A stretch of 64,000 nt of DNA from Asterella californica (lineage: Eukaryota; Streptophyta; Marchantiopsida; Marchantiales; Aytoniaceae), in contig JAYKYS010000006.1 in assembly GCA_036924285.1 (NCBI GenBank), positions 20,868,001 through 20,932,000 on the forward strand. Direction: 5' to 3'. A program made the translations under genes and the position numbers. Positions 46,643 through 57,543 of this stretch are shown here, in pieces. Each line of letters starts with the position of its first letter. Position 1 is the first letter of the stretch. The notes beneath the pieces are model-generated. The model worked only from the letters and a program-made list of their open reading frames with translations. It was not told the DNA's origin and searched no databases.

Positions 46643-46749
46643 CTAACTCGGATATCTGTGCTGCCATGACGTTAATGGCAGTAGATTTTGTCAAACATCT
46701 TCCAGCTCCGATCTTCGTCTTTCTCTCAACTTATATAAAGATGTAAAAT

Positions 46750-47857
46750 TATCAAGATTTTTTAAATAAATAACGATCTTGTCATAGTCAGAAGCATTCA
46801 AATTTATTATTCTTCTCTTCGATGACTCGACTTGTTTCGAAGTCATGTTTGCTTGCACGTTTTTCTCCGGATGAAGAAATGTAACACTGATAACACTTTA
46901 AGTTTTATCAAATTGTGAATTAACTCTATCACTCTCAACAACTCTCTCTCCTTCATAACTACAAATGATAGATGTGGACGTCATGTCCATGACCTAGAAC
47001 AAGCACTAGCTTCGTTTCCTCCAATTTCAAAATCATTTTACTACAATGCAACTTCAATGAGACATAAAAAATTATGAGCGGAGCATTTATATCGAAGTCT
47101 AATGCATTCTCTTCAATAACAAACATCATTTAAAAACTAACGGCTAACTTTGCAATCCCCTTCTCAAAGCCACATCCATCGAATCCATCATCTGTACAAA
47201 GTTGACCGTATAACTTCTTCCTCTGATCGTAAAGGAATATTTTTCCAAGCTTTGACACGTAATATTACTACTATTCATCTACCGGCGAGCACATCATCGA
47301 GGCAGAAGGTCGACTCACATGGTCAATCGGGCTTGTACGTCAGAGACAAAACTTGATGTACGTCAGATTTTGTCCTTGGCGACGAAATTGATTGCGGAGA
47401 CACAGTGCCTCGAGCCTCATCCGTTGTGTACAAACGGAGTACTCCATTTGAGTACGACCTAAACATGAAGGGTTTAGGGTCGGGTCGGGTCAGGTTTATT
47501 CAATAAATACTTCACGAAAAATGCCACACCCGGTTTGTGACAGTCAAGACGATTTCTGAGAGGTCGAGGTCACACAATGTGCTTAGGATTGTTTGAAGGT
47601 CAGCTTTCCGCCATGTCTTAAATCGATTATACTTTCTTATTTTTGGTCGATAGAGGTCATGTTTTACATCAAAATGATCAGAAAATAATATTCTACAAGA
47701 ATCTTTTGTTTATTTTTTGTTTTGTCCATTCTAAAGCAGACTCTAGTATAATTTCTCATAATTTGAGGTAAACCAAGCAAATCATGACTTGATGGACTAT
47801 GGTGTGGTGTTTGATGATTTTTAGAACCATAATTCACTTTTCAGAAGACTATTGGAG
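46750..47857. other. Intergenic, no gene seen
   Basis: GGGTTTAGGGTCGGGTCGGG near 47470 is a short telomere-like or simple repeat. No domain-bearing ORF. Confidence 0.4.
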
Positions 47858-48267
47858 ATGGAACTTGATATACGAATCGAAATGAGCAACAAGACGATCC
47901 ATTGTTCTCAAACTTCATCAAAACGATTGAATTCAAAGAGAGGTATGAGAAACAACAATGTTATCAATTCTTTTTCAATTGTTTTCGTTTTAGCATATTG
48001 ATAGAGCACTAAGTGTATATTTCGTGTGATCTTTGGTGTAATCAGGAAATACAACTCATAAATCTACTTCTAAAAAACCGAAAGTTGAATGGAAATCAGA
48101 ACATGAGAAGCTTTTTCTAGATATGTATGAAGAGGTTTACTTTTTGCATTGTAACTAAGGCAATGTGAGTCTAGACCAATGACGAGTGTTAACCACTCGT
48201 TTCAACCAATAGACAAACTTATCATTTGAGTACACAATACTCAGGAATAAGTTTGATAACTTGGTCC
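47858..48267 (+). pseudogene. PIF/Harbinger ORF1 (Myb/SANT-like), 5' part
   Basis: Exon 1 (ATG at 47858, ending 47942 before GTATGAG) and exon 2 (from 48046, after AATCAG) join in phase to give a protein with VEWKSEHEKLFLDMYEEVYF, then LTTRFNQ, then SFEYTILRNKFDNL. Trp-rich start, FNQ and LRNKFDNL are hallmarks of the Myb/SANT-like DNA-binding domain of Harbinger ORF1 proteins, which recruit the transposase to its DNA. Three in-frame stops (TAA, TGA, TAG between 48150 and 48222) replace probable Gln and Trp codons. The exon is cut at 48267 by the copia insertion and resumes in frame at 56795. Confidence 0.75.
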
Positions 48268-48489
48268 TGTTGATATAGTCCCAAGCTCTAGTAGATCGAC
48301 GGTTAACATTAGCCGGAGTGGTTAAGATAGTTACAGTTAGTTAGAGGGCTAATCCACCATTAGCGTTTCCCTTGTACTCACCTCCACTATATATACATGG
48401 AGGGGCAAAGCCTCTCTCTTCCTATTTTACTTTCCTTGTCTACTCGCTCTCTCTTCTTGGAGTGTCCTCAAAGTATCGATCTTTCTACA
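48268..48489 (+). repeat. Copia left LTR
   Basis: TGTTGATATAGTCCCAAG to CTTTCTACA, 222 bp. A TATA box TATATATA is at 48388-48395. Confidence 0.93.
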
Positions 48490-48501
48490 TGGTACCAGAG
48501 C
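48490..48501 (+). promoter_or_regulatory. Copia primer binding site
   Basis: TGGTACCAGAGC directly follows the LTR and matches the initiator tRNA-Met complement (TGGTATCAGAGC) with one T-to-C difference. Confidence 0.85.
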
Positions 48502-48548
48502 AGTAGAGAGCGTGTGTCCCTTGCTGGTGAGCAAGATGGAGTTTTAAC

Positions 48549-49290
48549 ATGGAGAAGTACACAATTCGCACCTTCAAGGCTGTCTTGTTCAGAAGGTGCG
48601 AATTGTGTACTCGGTCAAGTTTCAGTCGATTTGGAGGTTTCCAGCGGCAGATTTTCAATTGGATCTTTTTCGACCAAAACGAAAGTTTTAGGACTTGAGT
48701 CTAAACAAATATTGGTCCGATATGGATGGGCTTCACATCCACTGACCTCGTTTAGTCAGTTTTTGGTGTGTTTTTTTTGATGTTTAAGTCGTGTTTTGTA
48801 TACTTACAGTTCGCGGACAGGTTTTTTCTTCATTCTCGCTATAGGAGGAGTTCGTAGAGTTGCCTTGTTGTGACTTGTGACAACTCTTGATCGCGCGGTG
48901 TGGACGGACGAGTTTCGTGAAGATTCTATGAGATTTTCCGCATACAGAACAGAGCAATTTCTACATTGCAACAGAGGTGCGGAAGCTACATTTGTTGCAG
49001 CAGTTCAACATTGTGAAGAAGGGGTCGATGTGCATCAACGACTATGTGAACCACGTCAAGCAGCTCGCGGATCAGCTATCTTCTGTAAAAGTCGAGACTG
49101 ATCTCACTGTCTTGATCGGAGCCACATTGCAAAGATTGCCTGCAGAGTACAAACAATTCATTATATCGATTTCAACCAGAGAACCCCTTCCGAGGTTTGA
49201 TGAACTTATTCCTATGATGTTAGGAGAGGAGTTGCACCTACAGGAGAGTTCTACGTTGACGGTACGTATAACGTGTTTTTCTGTCTAGGA
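48549..49290 (+). pseudogene. Copia gag, N-terminal part
   Basis: The best-preserved stretch (48977-49257) reads LHLLQQFNIVKKGSMCINDY, then VKQLADQLSSV, LQRLPAEYKQFI and LPRFDELIPMMLGEELHL. This is the gag helical core (UBN2-type) of plant copia elements. The start region is in another frame. The frame is cut near 49257 by inserted DNA and resumes near 52124. Confidence 0.75.
48556..48611 (+). repeat. Perfect 20-bp hairpin at the start of gag
   Basis: AGTACACAATTCGCACCTTC (48556-48575) and its exact complement (48592-48611) enclose a 16-base loop, 55 bases after the primer site and just after a candidate gag ATG (48549). A structured leader in this place could serve RNA packaging or translation control, but it may also be a later inverted duplication. 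Confidence 0.8.
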
Positions 49291-52123
49291 ATACAAGAGG
49301 TATATGGTTGTGTAGAGGTAGGTGACTTGAACAAGTTGGCTCTGAACCTTGGCTCTCAACCCTAATGCTCTTTATCTACTCTTCTCGGACAAATGACCTT
49401 GTATCTCTCGACTCAAGATTAAAGGTTGCTACAGTCCAATGATACATATAAGTTGTACAAATTTGTGTTATATACAAATCTTTTTGTACTCTATCTGAAA
49501 TACTCAACTCTGTACTATCTGCATGCAAGTAACTCCAAATCACTAGAAGCATGATTTAACAACTTCTCAGCGACGCTAGCTACCCATCAGTTTGACGGTC
49601 ACAACTCTATTTGATACAACTGAAAGATACTATTGGATCGCTCAACCAACTTGATCGAGTCTCGATACAACTTGCTGTACACCCTGGCCTACCAAGCATT
49701 CCAGCAAGATAAAGCATGCATGCTCCAAGACACTATTCAGATCTCAATATAGCACCAACGGCGGTAGTACCTGGCAGCTCCGAGAATCCAAACAACGGCT
49801 TATGACTCATGACGACTCCGTTCTCCTTCATCACCAAGAGCTGAAATCAGCCCCACACTTTCCAATGTCGAGTTGTATGCAGGTATGGCAGTTTCAGCAA
49901 TAAGCTCCTCTCCAAATTGCTCGAAAATGACCAAAGTGACAACAGATGTGATAAAAAAATCCGAACCCGCTATAACAGAAGTATCTTCGAACTTTGAGAA
50001 TTCAATGCTCCCAAACCAGTCGACCAATGATGATCAAACTTCACAGGAAGCTTGATTGGACCCTTCACTCCTACCTTGAATAATTTTCAGGTCAAAATCT
50101 CAAACCAGTTCTCAGATATGGATAAAACCGTAATCTGTGCTAACTTAAGAGCTTTATTGACCCAGGTACATTTGATCTAAGATTCTGAACAAACTACTCG
50201 ACCATTTGAGGTGAAACTTCTCAAGTATCTACTGGTAAGACATATTTCAATCATGGATAGTTTCACTCAGAAAGTCGACTCAGAACTCAAGCAATAGCAA
50301 ACTATCCATGACTATCACACTTCGCTGTTCTCGCTTTATCACGTCTGCACTCTCAACTTCAGTCGGTCGGTTCACAATCCAAATCGATCAAGAACCTGAT
50401 GAAATTGATATCAAAACAACCAGCACGTCGTCAGCTCTCTAACCTAACAGAGAGCTCCTCAAAAACTCCTCACGAGTCTCTCGGAACAACCAGAAATGTA
50501 GCGGTAGGTATGAATTTCACCCCCTTCCACTCAATCGATCATAATGTCCTCATCCTTCCATCAAATCGATCGATTCTTCAGCCCAGACTGTAGCCCCGGT
50601 CGAGTACTTTCCAGACATATCCTTCGTTTTGCGAATGGCCCTCCGAAGCCTCCAGAAATCACAGAAACGTTGCGAGGATCAGCTAGAACGTCATTGGTCC
50701 AAAAGTAGACAAATAAGAGCAAAAAGAGCTTTAATTTTATCTTTTCTCCACTCAACTTTGTCCTCTAGAACAAATTTTCACTCCCAAGGAGACACAAGAT
50801 ATCAACAAGACTCTAAGACCTCAGAAAATCTTTCAGATATGTCAAACGGATTCTTTGCGGTCCGTAACTACACAAAAGTTGTAATAAGTAGAGCCCTACT
50901 TATCAACTAGAGGAGAAATTGGTTTGGTAGAAGTCTTTGGTATAAGAATTAGTTACGGCTAAGTTGGCCGAAGAATACATGCAACAAATAGTAATTCTAT
51001 CAATAGGCGAGTGCGCCAAAAGTCCGCCGGGAAACTTCCAGAAGGAAGTTTCTAGAAAGAAGCTTCTAGAACTTTCCAACCGAGAAGCTTCCAGAAGGAA
51101 GTTTCTAGAAAGAAGCTTCTAGAACTTTCTAGCCGGGAAGCTTCTAGAAGGAATTTCTAGAAAGAAGCTTCTAGAACTTTCCAGCGAGCCTCTTACGTGG
51201 CTCATTCGGAACCCTCTAGATGTTGTTCTAGATCTAAGGTTGCATGTAAGCCACATCAGCGATCCGTGTGAGAGATGGACATTGATCGGAAGCTTATCAT
51301 GTACTATTCCTCTCACTATATAAAGGCTGCGAATGCACCACCACGGGCATTCGAGTTTTGAGTTCACTCTAGAGCCCATCTTACAGAAGCGCTTAACCAG
51401 AATGGAACGATTGAGTCGTAGACTAATACAAAGTCAATATTACAACCTGGAAACGATCTACAATAAAAGATATGATAAAAGGAAAAGATGAAGCTATCAC
51501 TCGATGAAAATATTCTTGCTCGAAGTTTCTCACGATCCAAGCCTCATGATTGATCTTCGGTCTGCAATGACACCAGACATCGACCCAAAGGTTGAAAAGA
51601 ACGTTCGATGGATAGTTGAGATCCATTGTTCCTCACAACAAGATGTACACCGTCATATCACAAGTTCCTCCGTATGTTACAATCGGAAGGATCACCGGAA
51701 GCTATAACTCCATCACCCTCCTCATGAATTCATCGCCAAAGTACGCAACTAACCACAGTCGAAAGTGATCGCGGTGGATGCAATGAAGCTTGATGTGAAA
51801 CGGATTCAGAAAGGGAAGATCCGGAGCCGGTATCAGACCTCCGTCCATAACCACCACGCTTGCAGTTCTTCACTTCTCCATGCAGACCTTCGAGCACCCT
51901 CACAAATCACCCGTTGAGAGAGAATGCCGTATGAACCATCGACCCATCATTTTATACACAAATGCGATGTCAAGGACCACTGAAGTGAACGCGCACAGAT
52001 CGATGACTTGGCACGTTTCTCTACCATGCGATCACTTAAACAGATAATCATAAACGTGGCATCCATCACACCGTTCGGCGAGTTACACGATACGATTCAT
52101 GAAACACAGAAAAGAAACACAAC
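49258..52123. other. Foreign 2.8-kb insertion within copia gag
   Basis: No copia homology is seen between the gag halves. CTACGTT occurs at both candidate junctions (49251-49257 and 52124-52130) and may be the target duplication, though a 7-base match is weak proof. Inside, one plus-strand stretch (about 50050-50175) reads GPFTPTLNNFQVKISNQFSD and more without stops, and ORFs at 50399-50593 and 51504-51707 are unrecognised. The outstanding content is the heat-shock-element promoter at 51029-51326. No terminal inverted repeat was found. Confidence 0.6.
51029..51326 (+). promoter_or_regulatory. Heat-shock-element array with TATA box
   Basis: Three tandem units of 53, 53 and 52 bases (51029-51081, 51082-51134, 51135-51186) each contain two perfect heat shock elements. 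One is GAAnnTTCnnGAA (51031-51043, 51084-51096, 51138-51150). The other is GAAnnTTCnnGAAnnTTC, four alternating pentamers (51059-51076, 51112-51129, 51164-51181). A TATA box TATATAAAGG follows at 51317-51326. This is the recognised architecture of a strong HSF-bound promoter. Only short ORFs follow (ATG near 51402, about 30 codons), so what it drives is unknown; it may be an LTR or a captured heat-shock gene promoter. Confidence 0.85.
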
Positions 52124-54900
52124 CTACGTTTCACGAGAATTTCACACAGGAGCCGAATCACAACACAACGGTCAGCAAGAATCTGTCTATTTTGCAGATT
52201 CTGGAGGATCTCGAGGTAGGGGTCGTGGTAAAGATGCTGGACGTGGACGAGATCGCGGACAGCAACAACAATCACAGCAACAGCAGAACCAACAGAACCA
52301 ACAACAGTCTGGTTCTTCTAACAACCAAAGACGAGCGTCTGGTTCCTGCAACTACTGCAAGAAGCAAGGCCACAATGTAAATCAGTGCTACAAAAAGCAG
52401 AACGATCAAAGACAGCAATACGACCACAACTCCCAACAAGGTAACAGCAACCAGCAAGGCTATGCAGTCACTGAGCAAGTCTATTGGGAGCAGTTGCTGA
52501 TTACAATGCATCAAAATTATGCAGCTTTCGAACCACAGACTGACTAGGTGATCGACTCCGGCGCCACCAGTCACATGATTCTTCATCGGGAGTGGTTCAG
52601 TACACTTGAGCATGTGGAGACTCCACAGTTTATGGTGACAGAAGATGACACCAAGCACAAGATCCAACACAAGGGTAACATTCCACTTGACATTTCTGCT
52701 TCAATGTTTACTGGTATACGGAATGTCTTACATGTACCCACGTTGACTAGAAACTTGCTATTTGTAGGACAGTTGATAGAGAAGGGTTTGCAAGTGCGCT
52801 TCAATAAAGATGGATGCTTTATTGAAGATTCGAATAGCATTGTCATAGCTCGAGGTAGCAAGAGTGGTAGTCTTTTTCAACTAGATGCATCTGCACCTAA
52901 GTTACAGGCTGCCATGTATGGACAGATGGTCCAGTAGTGTATGACATTGACATCTGGCACAAACGAATTGGGCACATGAACTTTCAGAAGCTGAAAAGCC
53001 TTCCGAGTTCTGATATGGTTACAGGTCTGCTCAAATTCGAATCTAGTGAGCCCACTGGAGTCCGTGCAGCATGTCAGTTCGGCAAGCAAGCTAGACAACC
53101 CTTTAATGGATCAGGTAGTAGAACGAACAAGCTTCTGGAGCTTGTTAACACTGATGTATGGACTGCTTCTCAGCTAAGTATGACCGGTTTTCAGTACTTC
53201 GTGTCGTTCATTGATGATCATTCGCGTTATACTTGTATCTATTTGTTGAGAAACAATCCTCTGCCGAAGTACTGTCAGCATTTCAGAATTTCCGCAAGTT
53301 GGTGGAGAAATAGTCTGGAGCATCTATCCTCTGTTTGAGTCTGATGGAGGAGGCGAGTTCCTTTCTGGAGAGTTTGATGCTTATCTGCGTGAGCATGGCA
53401 TTCGACGCTAGAAGACCTACAGTTACAGTCTGCAACAGAACGAGGTTGCGGAGCGCAAGAATTGACACAGAAGCTGCTCGTGCGATGTTGAACGAGAAGA
53501 CCATGCCTAGACCTTACTGGGCAGAAGCTGTTTCATGTGCGGTGTATATGATGAACCGGACGTTTATAGCGACAGTCCACAACAAGACACCGATGGAGAT
53601 CTTCACAGACAGTAAGTCTGATTGCTCTTTCCTTAAAGTTTTTGGATGTATCTATTATGTGCACATACTTGATGAAAGATGTAAGAAACTAGATCCGAAA
53701 GCAGATAAATGTATCTTCCTTGGCTATGCTTCTGATACGATGTTACAATCTTTCGTCCAAGCAGTTCTATATCAGTAGAGATGTTGTTTTTGATGAGCTA
53801 CAGTCTTGGTTTGCACCTGCACCTATCGTAGTCATCCTTGTACTTACAATAGAACCAAAGAGTCAATCTACTGAAGTATCTCAGAGTAGTATGTTGAGTG
53901 AAAGATCTAGAGAAGTCACTGATTCCAGATCAGAATCAGTTGCACATAGAGCTGTTGTTAACGCTGGAGTTCATGTAACACAACCTAGTAGAACTAGTGT
54001 AGTTCTACATAAGATGAGCACGTGCTATTGCATCATATGTTTGACTCATTCAGATATGTGGATCTTCCACATCCATTGGATACTTTGTCTCAGACCTTGA
54101 CGTCTACGTCAGATCAGATGCAAAGAGAGATGACCAGTGCACCGATTATCTCTCGCAGATCTGAACGGACAAAACATCCAATGAGTAGGTATATGCATGA
54201 AGGTTTTCTTGCTACGCACCATGCATATGTGACCAATGTTCTTCAGGAACAGGAATCGAGTTCGCTTGAGGAGGCGATGCACAAAGTTCAATGGGTAAGT
54301 GCTATGAAAGCTGAACTTGCTGCGCTTCATCACCAACAGACTTGAGAGTTGGTAGACTTATCTCAGGGTAAGAAAGCGATTGGTTGTAGGTCTTCAAGGT
54401 CAAGTGCAACTCGGATGGTACCGTGTGTTGGTACAAGACCAGATTGGTAGCTAAGGGCTACGCACAATAATATGGAGTGGATTCTGAGGAGACTTTTGCT
54501 CTTGTTGCGAAGATGGTGACTATTCGAACAGCAGTTGCAGTTGCAACTCAAAAAGGTTAGAAGATGCACCAGATGGACTTCAAGAACGTCTTCCTCAACG
54601 GTGATCTTGAGGAGGAGGTCTACATGCAGCAACCTCCAAGTTATGAGCATCCGAAGTTTCCTTCTCGTGTGTGTAAGTTATGAAAGGTCCTCTATGGTCT
54701 AAAACAGACACCAAGAGCATGGTATGCAAAGATCAATTCTTACTTGCAGTCTCTTGGTTTCCATCTTTGTAGTTCAGACTCTACCTTGTATTCATTGAGA
54801 ATACGAGACCGGATTGTTGTGATCACCATCTATGTTGATGACTTGATCACTATCAGTAATTACGGGGAGCTTATTTCCCATATCAAAGATCACTTGAAAT
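52080..54900 (+). pseudogene. Copia gag C-terminus, protease, integrase and RT start
   Basis: A Gly/Arg/Gln-rich segment and a CCHC knuckle (CNYCKKQGHNVNQC, about 52347-52390) lead to TAG at 52545-52547 in place of the conserved Trp before the protease motif VIDSGATSHM. Next come the GAG-pre-integrase domain (WHKRIGHMNFQKLKSL, about 52948), the integrase Asp region (FVSFIDDHSRY), then a shifted frame with AARAMLNEKTMPRPYWAEAV, MMNRT and KCIFLGYASDT (53335-53745). The RT start follows (DGTV, KTRLVAKGYAQ, then [27 protein letters not shown]) and YVDD at 54831-54842. Stops at 54343, 54468, 54558 and 54681 replace conserved Trp, Gln, Trp and Arg codons. Several frameshifts are also present. Confidence 0.9.
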
Positions 54901-54901
54901 C

Positions 54902-55674
54902 CGAGTTCGAGATGATGGACTTAAGAGAACTCAAGTACTTCCTTGTTGTGGAGTTCATTAGAGATGAGAAGGATGTTTGGCTTGTACAACGACAGTATGC
55001 TCTCAGTATGCTTGAGAGATTTGGTATGCTTGACTGCAAATCCATTGCTACGCCATTAGAGCAAAGCGTAAAGCTAGGAGTAGAGGATGGTGAGTTACTT
55101 GATGATCCACGCATGTACAGACAGATGGTTGGGAGTCTTATCTACTTGACGATCATCAGACCAGACTTGAGCTATGCCGTCGATCTGATTAGTCAATTCA
55201 TGAAGTTACCACGGAGATCATCATTTGAGACTGTCAAGCGAATCCTCCGCTATGTGAAGTTCTCGATGCAATACGGACTTCACTATCGATACGGTGGACC
55301 ATTGTTGTTACATGGCTACATAGGTGCTGATTGAGTAGGAAGTGCCGACATGAGATCCACGTCAGGTTACGCTTTTGGACTTGGAAGCGCTGCTATAAGC
55401 TAGGCTTCTAAGAAGCAACCCACAGTTTCTTTGTCATCCACAGAAGCAGAGTACCGAGGAGCAACGAACGCAACATGCAATCAATTTGGCTTTGATGTCT
55501 GCTATCTGATATTGGTGTGGAGTGTACAAATCCTGTTGTTGTATATATAGACAACATTACCAGCATGAAGTTAGCTAGTAATCCTATTTTCCATGCTAAG
55601 ACGAAGCACATTGAGGTGCACTATCACTTCATTAGAGAGAAGGTCCTTGCATGAGAGATTGAGCTCAGTTATGT
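54902..55674 (+). repeat. Copia pol duplication, copy 1 (773 bp)
   Basis: Covers the RT C-terminal part (LRELKYFLVVEFIR, LERFGMLDCKSIATPLEQ, RQMVGSLIYLTIIRPDLSYA) and RNase H (SSTEAEYRGAT, then SNPIFHAKTKHIEVHYHFIR in another frame). Stops are TGA at 55332-55334 and TAG at 55401-55403 at conserved Trp positions, plus TGA at 55652-55654. Copy 2 differs by five internal base changes. Confidence 0.95.
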
Positions 55675-56447
55675 CAAGTTCGAGATGATGGACTTAAGAG
55701 AACTCAAGTACTTCCTTGTTGTGGAGTTCATTAGAGATGAGAAGGATGTTTGGCTTGTACAACGACAGTATGCTCTCAGTATGCTTGAGAGATTTGGTAT
55801 GCTTGACTGCAAATCCATTGCTACGCCATTAGAGCAAAGCGTAAAGCTAGGAGTAGAGGATGGTGAGTTACTTGATGATCCACGCATGTACAGACAGATG
55901 GTTGGGAGTCTTATCTACTTGACGATCATCAGACCAGACTTGAGCTATGCCGTCGATCTGATTAGTCAATTCATGAAGTTACCACGGAGATCATCATTTG
56001 AGACTGTCAAGCGAATCCTCCGCTATGTGAAGTTCTCGATGCAATACGGACTTCACTATCGATACGGTGGACCATTGTTGTTACATGGCTACATAGGTGC
56101 TGATTGAGTAGGAAGTGCCGACATGAGATCCACGTCAGGTTACGCTTTTGGACTTGGAAGTGCTGCTATAAGCTAGGCTTCTAAGAAGCAACCCACAGTT
56201 TCTTTGTCATCCACAGAAGCAGAGTACCGAGGAGCAACGAACGCAACATGCAATCAATTTGGCTTCGATGTCTGCTATCTGATATTGGTGTGGAGTGTAC
56301 AAATCCTGTTGTTGTATATATAGACAACATTACCGGCATGAAGTTAGCTAGTAATCCTATTTTCCATGCTAAGACGAAACACATTGAGGTGCACTATCAC
56401 TTCATTAAAGAGAAGGTCCTTGCATGAGAGATTGAGCTCAGTTATGT
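55675..56447 (+). repeat. Copia pol duplication, copy 2 (773 bp)
   Basis: Adjacent direct repeat of copy 1 in the same order, carrying the same stops and the same frameshift. The five internal differences from copy 1 are all transitions. After 56447 the normal C-terminus resumes (STRDQVADIFTKTLSRDKFD). Confidence 0.95.
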
Positions 56448-56552
56448 GAGCACAAGAGATCAGGTTGCCGATATTTTCACTAAGACATTGTCTAGAGATA
56501 AGTTTGATGCTTTTAGACATTGTCTAAGAGTACAAGATGTAGATATGAGCTT

Positions 56553-56561
56553 GAAGGAGAG
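56553..56561 (+). promoter_or_regulatory. Copia polypurine tract
   Basis: GAAGGAGAG abuts the right LTR, the expected position of the plus-strand primer. Confidence 0.8.
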
Positions 56562-56789
56562 TGTTGGTATAGTCCCAAGCTCTAGTAGATCGACGACTAA
56601 CATTCTCCGGAGTGGTTAGGGTAGTTACAGTTAGTTAAAGGGTTAACCCACAATTAGGATTTCTCTTGTACTCACCTCCACTATATATACATGGAGAGGC
56701 AAAGTCTCTCTCATCTCATTCTTATTTTACTTTCCTTGTCTACTCGTTTTTTCTTCTTGGAGTGTCCTCGAAGTATCGATCTTTCTACA
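56562..56789 (+). repeat. Copia right LTR
   Basis: TGTTGGTATAGTCCCAAG to CTTTCTACA, 228 bp, TATA box at 56682-56689. It is diverged from the left LTR. Confidence 0.93.
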
Positions 56790-57390
56790 GATCCAAAGAT
56801 ATAGGACCGAGAAAGTCAATCAAGAGAAAACTGGTGCACAACCAAGTTCATGAGAATATTATGAACAAATACATCGGATTAGAGGTCCTTCGTCTAAAGA
56901 ACAAGGTCTTAGATGGGGCCTTAGATGGTGGTAGTGAGACTCCTCTCCATAGCTTTGCTGATTTGAGCAGTGAAGATCTTACAGATATGTTCTCCGAGAA
57001 CAAATGTCAGCCGAGTGAACCTCCATCGTTTGTTGATCTCTTGAATGATTCTCAATCACCTTAGAGAGAAAAAGTTATTGACGTATCTGAGAACGTCGAA
57101 GAAACTCCGAGAAGAAGCAAATGTTCTCAACTTGGTGTGAGTGGAAAATCAAACACGAGTGTTAAGAAGAGAAAAAGCCTTTCCAAAGATAATGTCGATA
57201 ACGTTGTAGTGTCAATGAATCTCTTTACTCAAATGTAATAAAAACGAACGAGAGAAGAGCACAACAAGAAGATCACAGACTCGATTTAATGACCTAGATG
57301 TTAGAGATTCGTCGAATGGAGATTGAGTTGCTGAGAAGAGGTTCTCAAGGACTAGCGCAGCCATCATCTACAACTAGAACTTAGGTTCTT
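56790..57390 (+). pseudogene. PIF/Harbinger ORF1, 3' part
   Basis: Directly after the target copy the frame reads QRYRTEKVNQEKTGAQ, which continues the Myb/SANT-like domain interrupted at 48267 (the Y..WK...TG pattern). It shifts frame to NKYIGLEVLRLKNKVLDGAL (56853-57062) and then to EKVIDVSENVEETPRRSK and a basic KKRKS stretch (57068-57240), and ends in several stops. Together with 47858-48267 this is one ORF1 gene split by the copia. Confidence 0.65.
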
Positions 57391-57543
57391 ATCCATATAT
57401 CTCTCATATCTACATGTGATTATCCATTGAAACGTAAACGAGTTCTACAAAATTGCTTGAACAATGCATCTCTCACGATTTCTCCTTTTAGTGTCTTGAC
57501 TCTGTCCGCGGACAGTTCTAGGATACAGATGTGCAACATTCAG

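Larger units (their letters stand above)
48268..56789 (+). mobile_element. Old Ty1/copia retrotransposon, nested and rearranged
   Basis: 8522 bp from left LTR (48268-48489) to right LTR (56562-56789), flanked by GGTCC (48263-48267) and GATCC (56790-56794), a 5-bp target duplication with one change. The LTRs differ at roughly 8-9 percent of positions plus a 6-base length difference, so it is old. Without the 2.8-kb insertion (49258-52123) and the 773-bp duplication, its length would be about 4.9 kb, typical of copia elements. Gag, protease, integrase, reverse transcriptase and RNase H occur in copia order, all broken. Confidence 0.95.

Noticed and set aside
52272..52670. Minus-strand ORF of 132 codons rich in Leu and Val
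   Set aside because: Antisense to the Gln-rich copia gag linker; CAA/CAG repeats read backwards give Leu/Val runs that imitate membrane segments.
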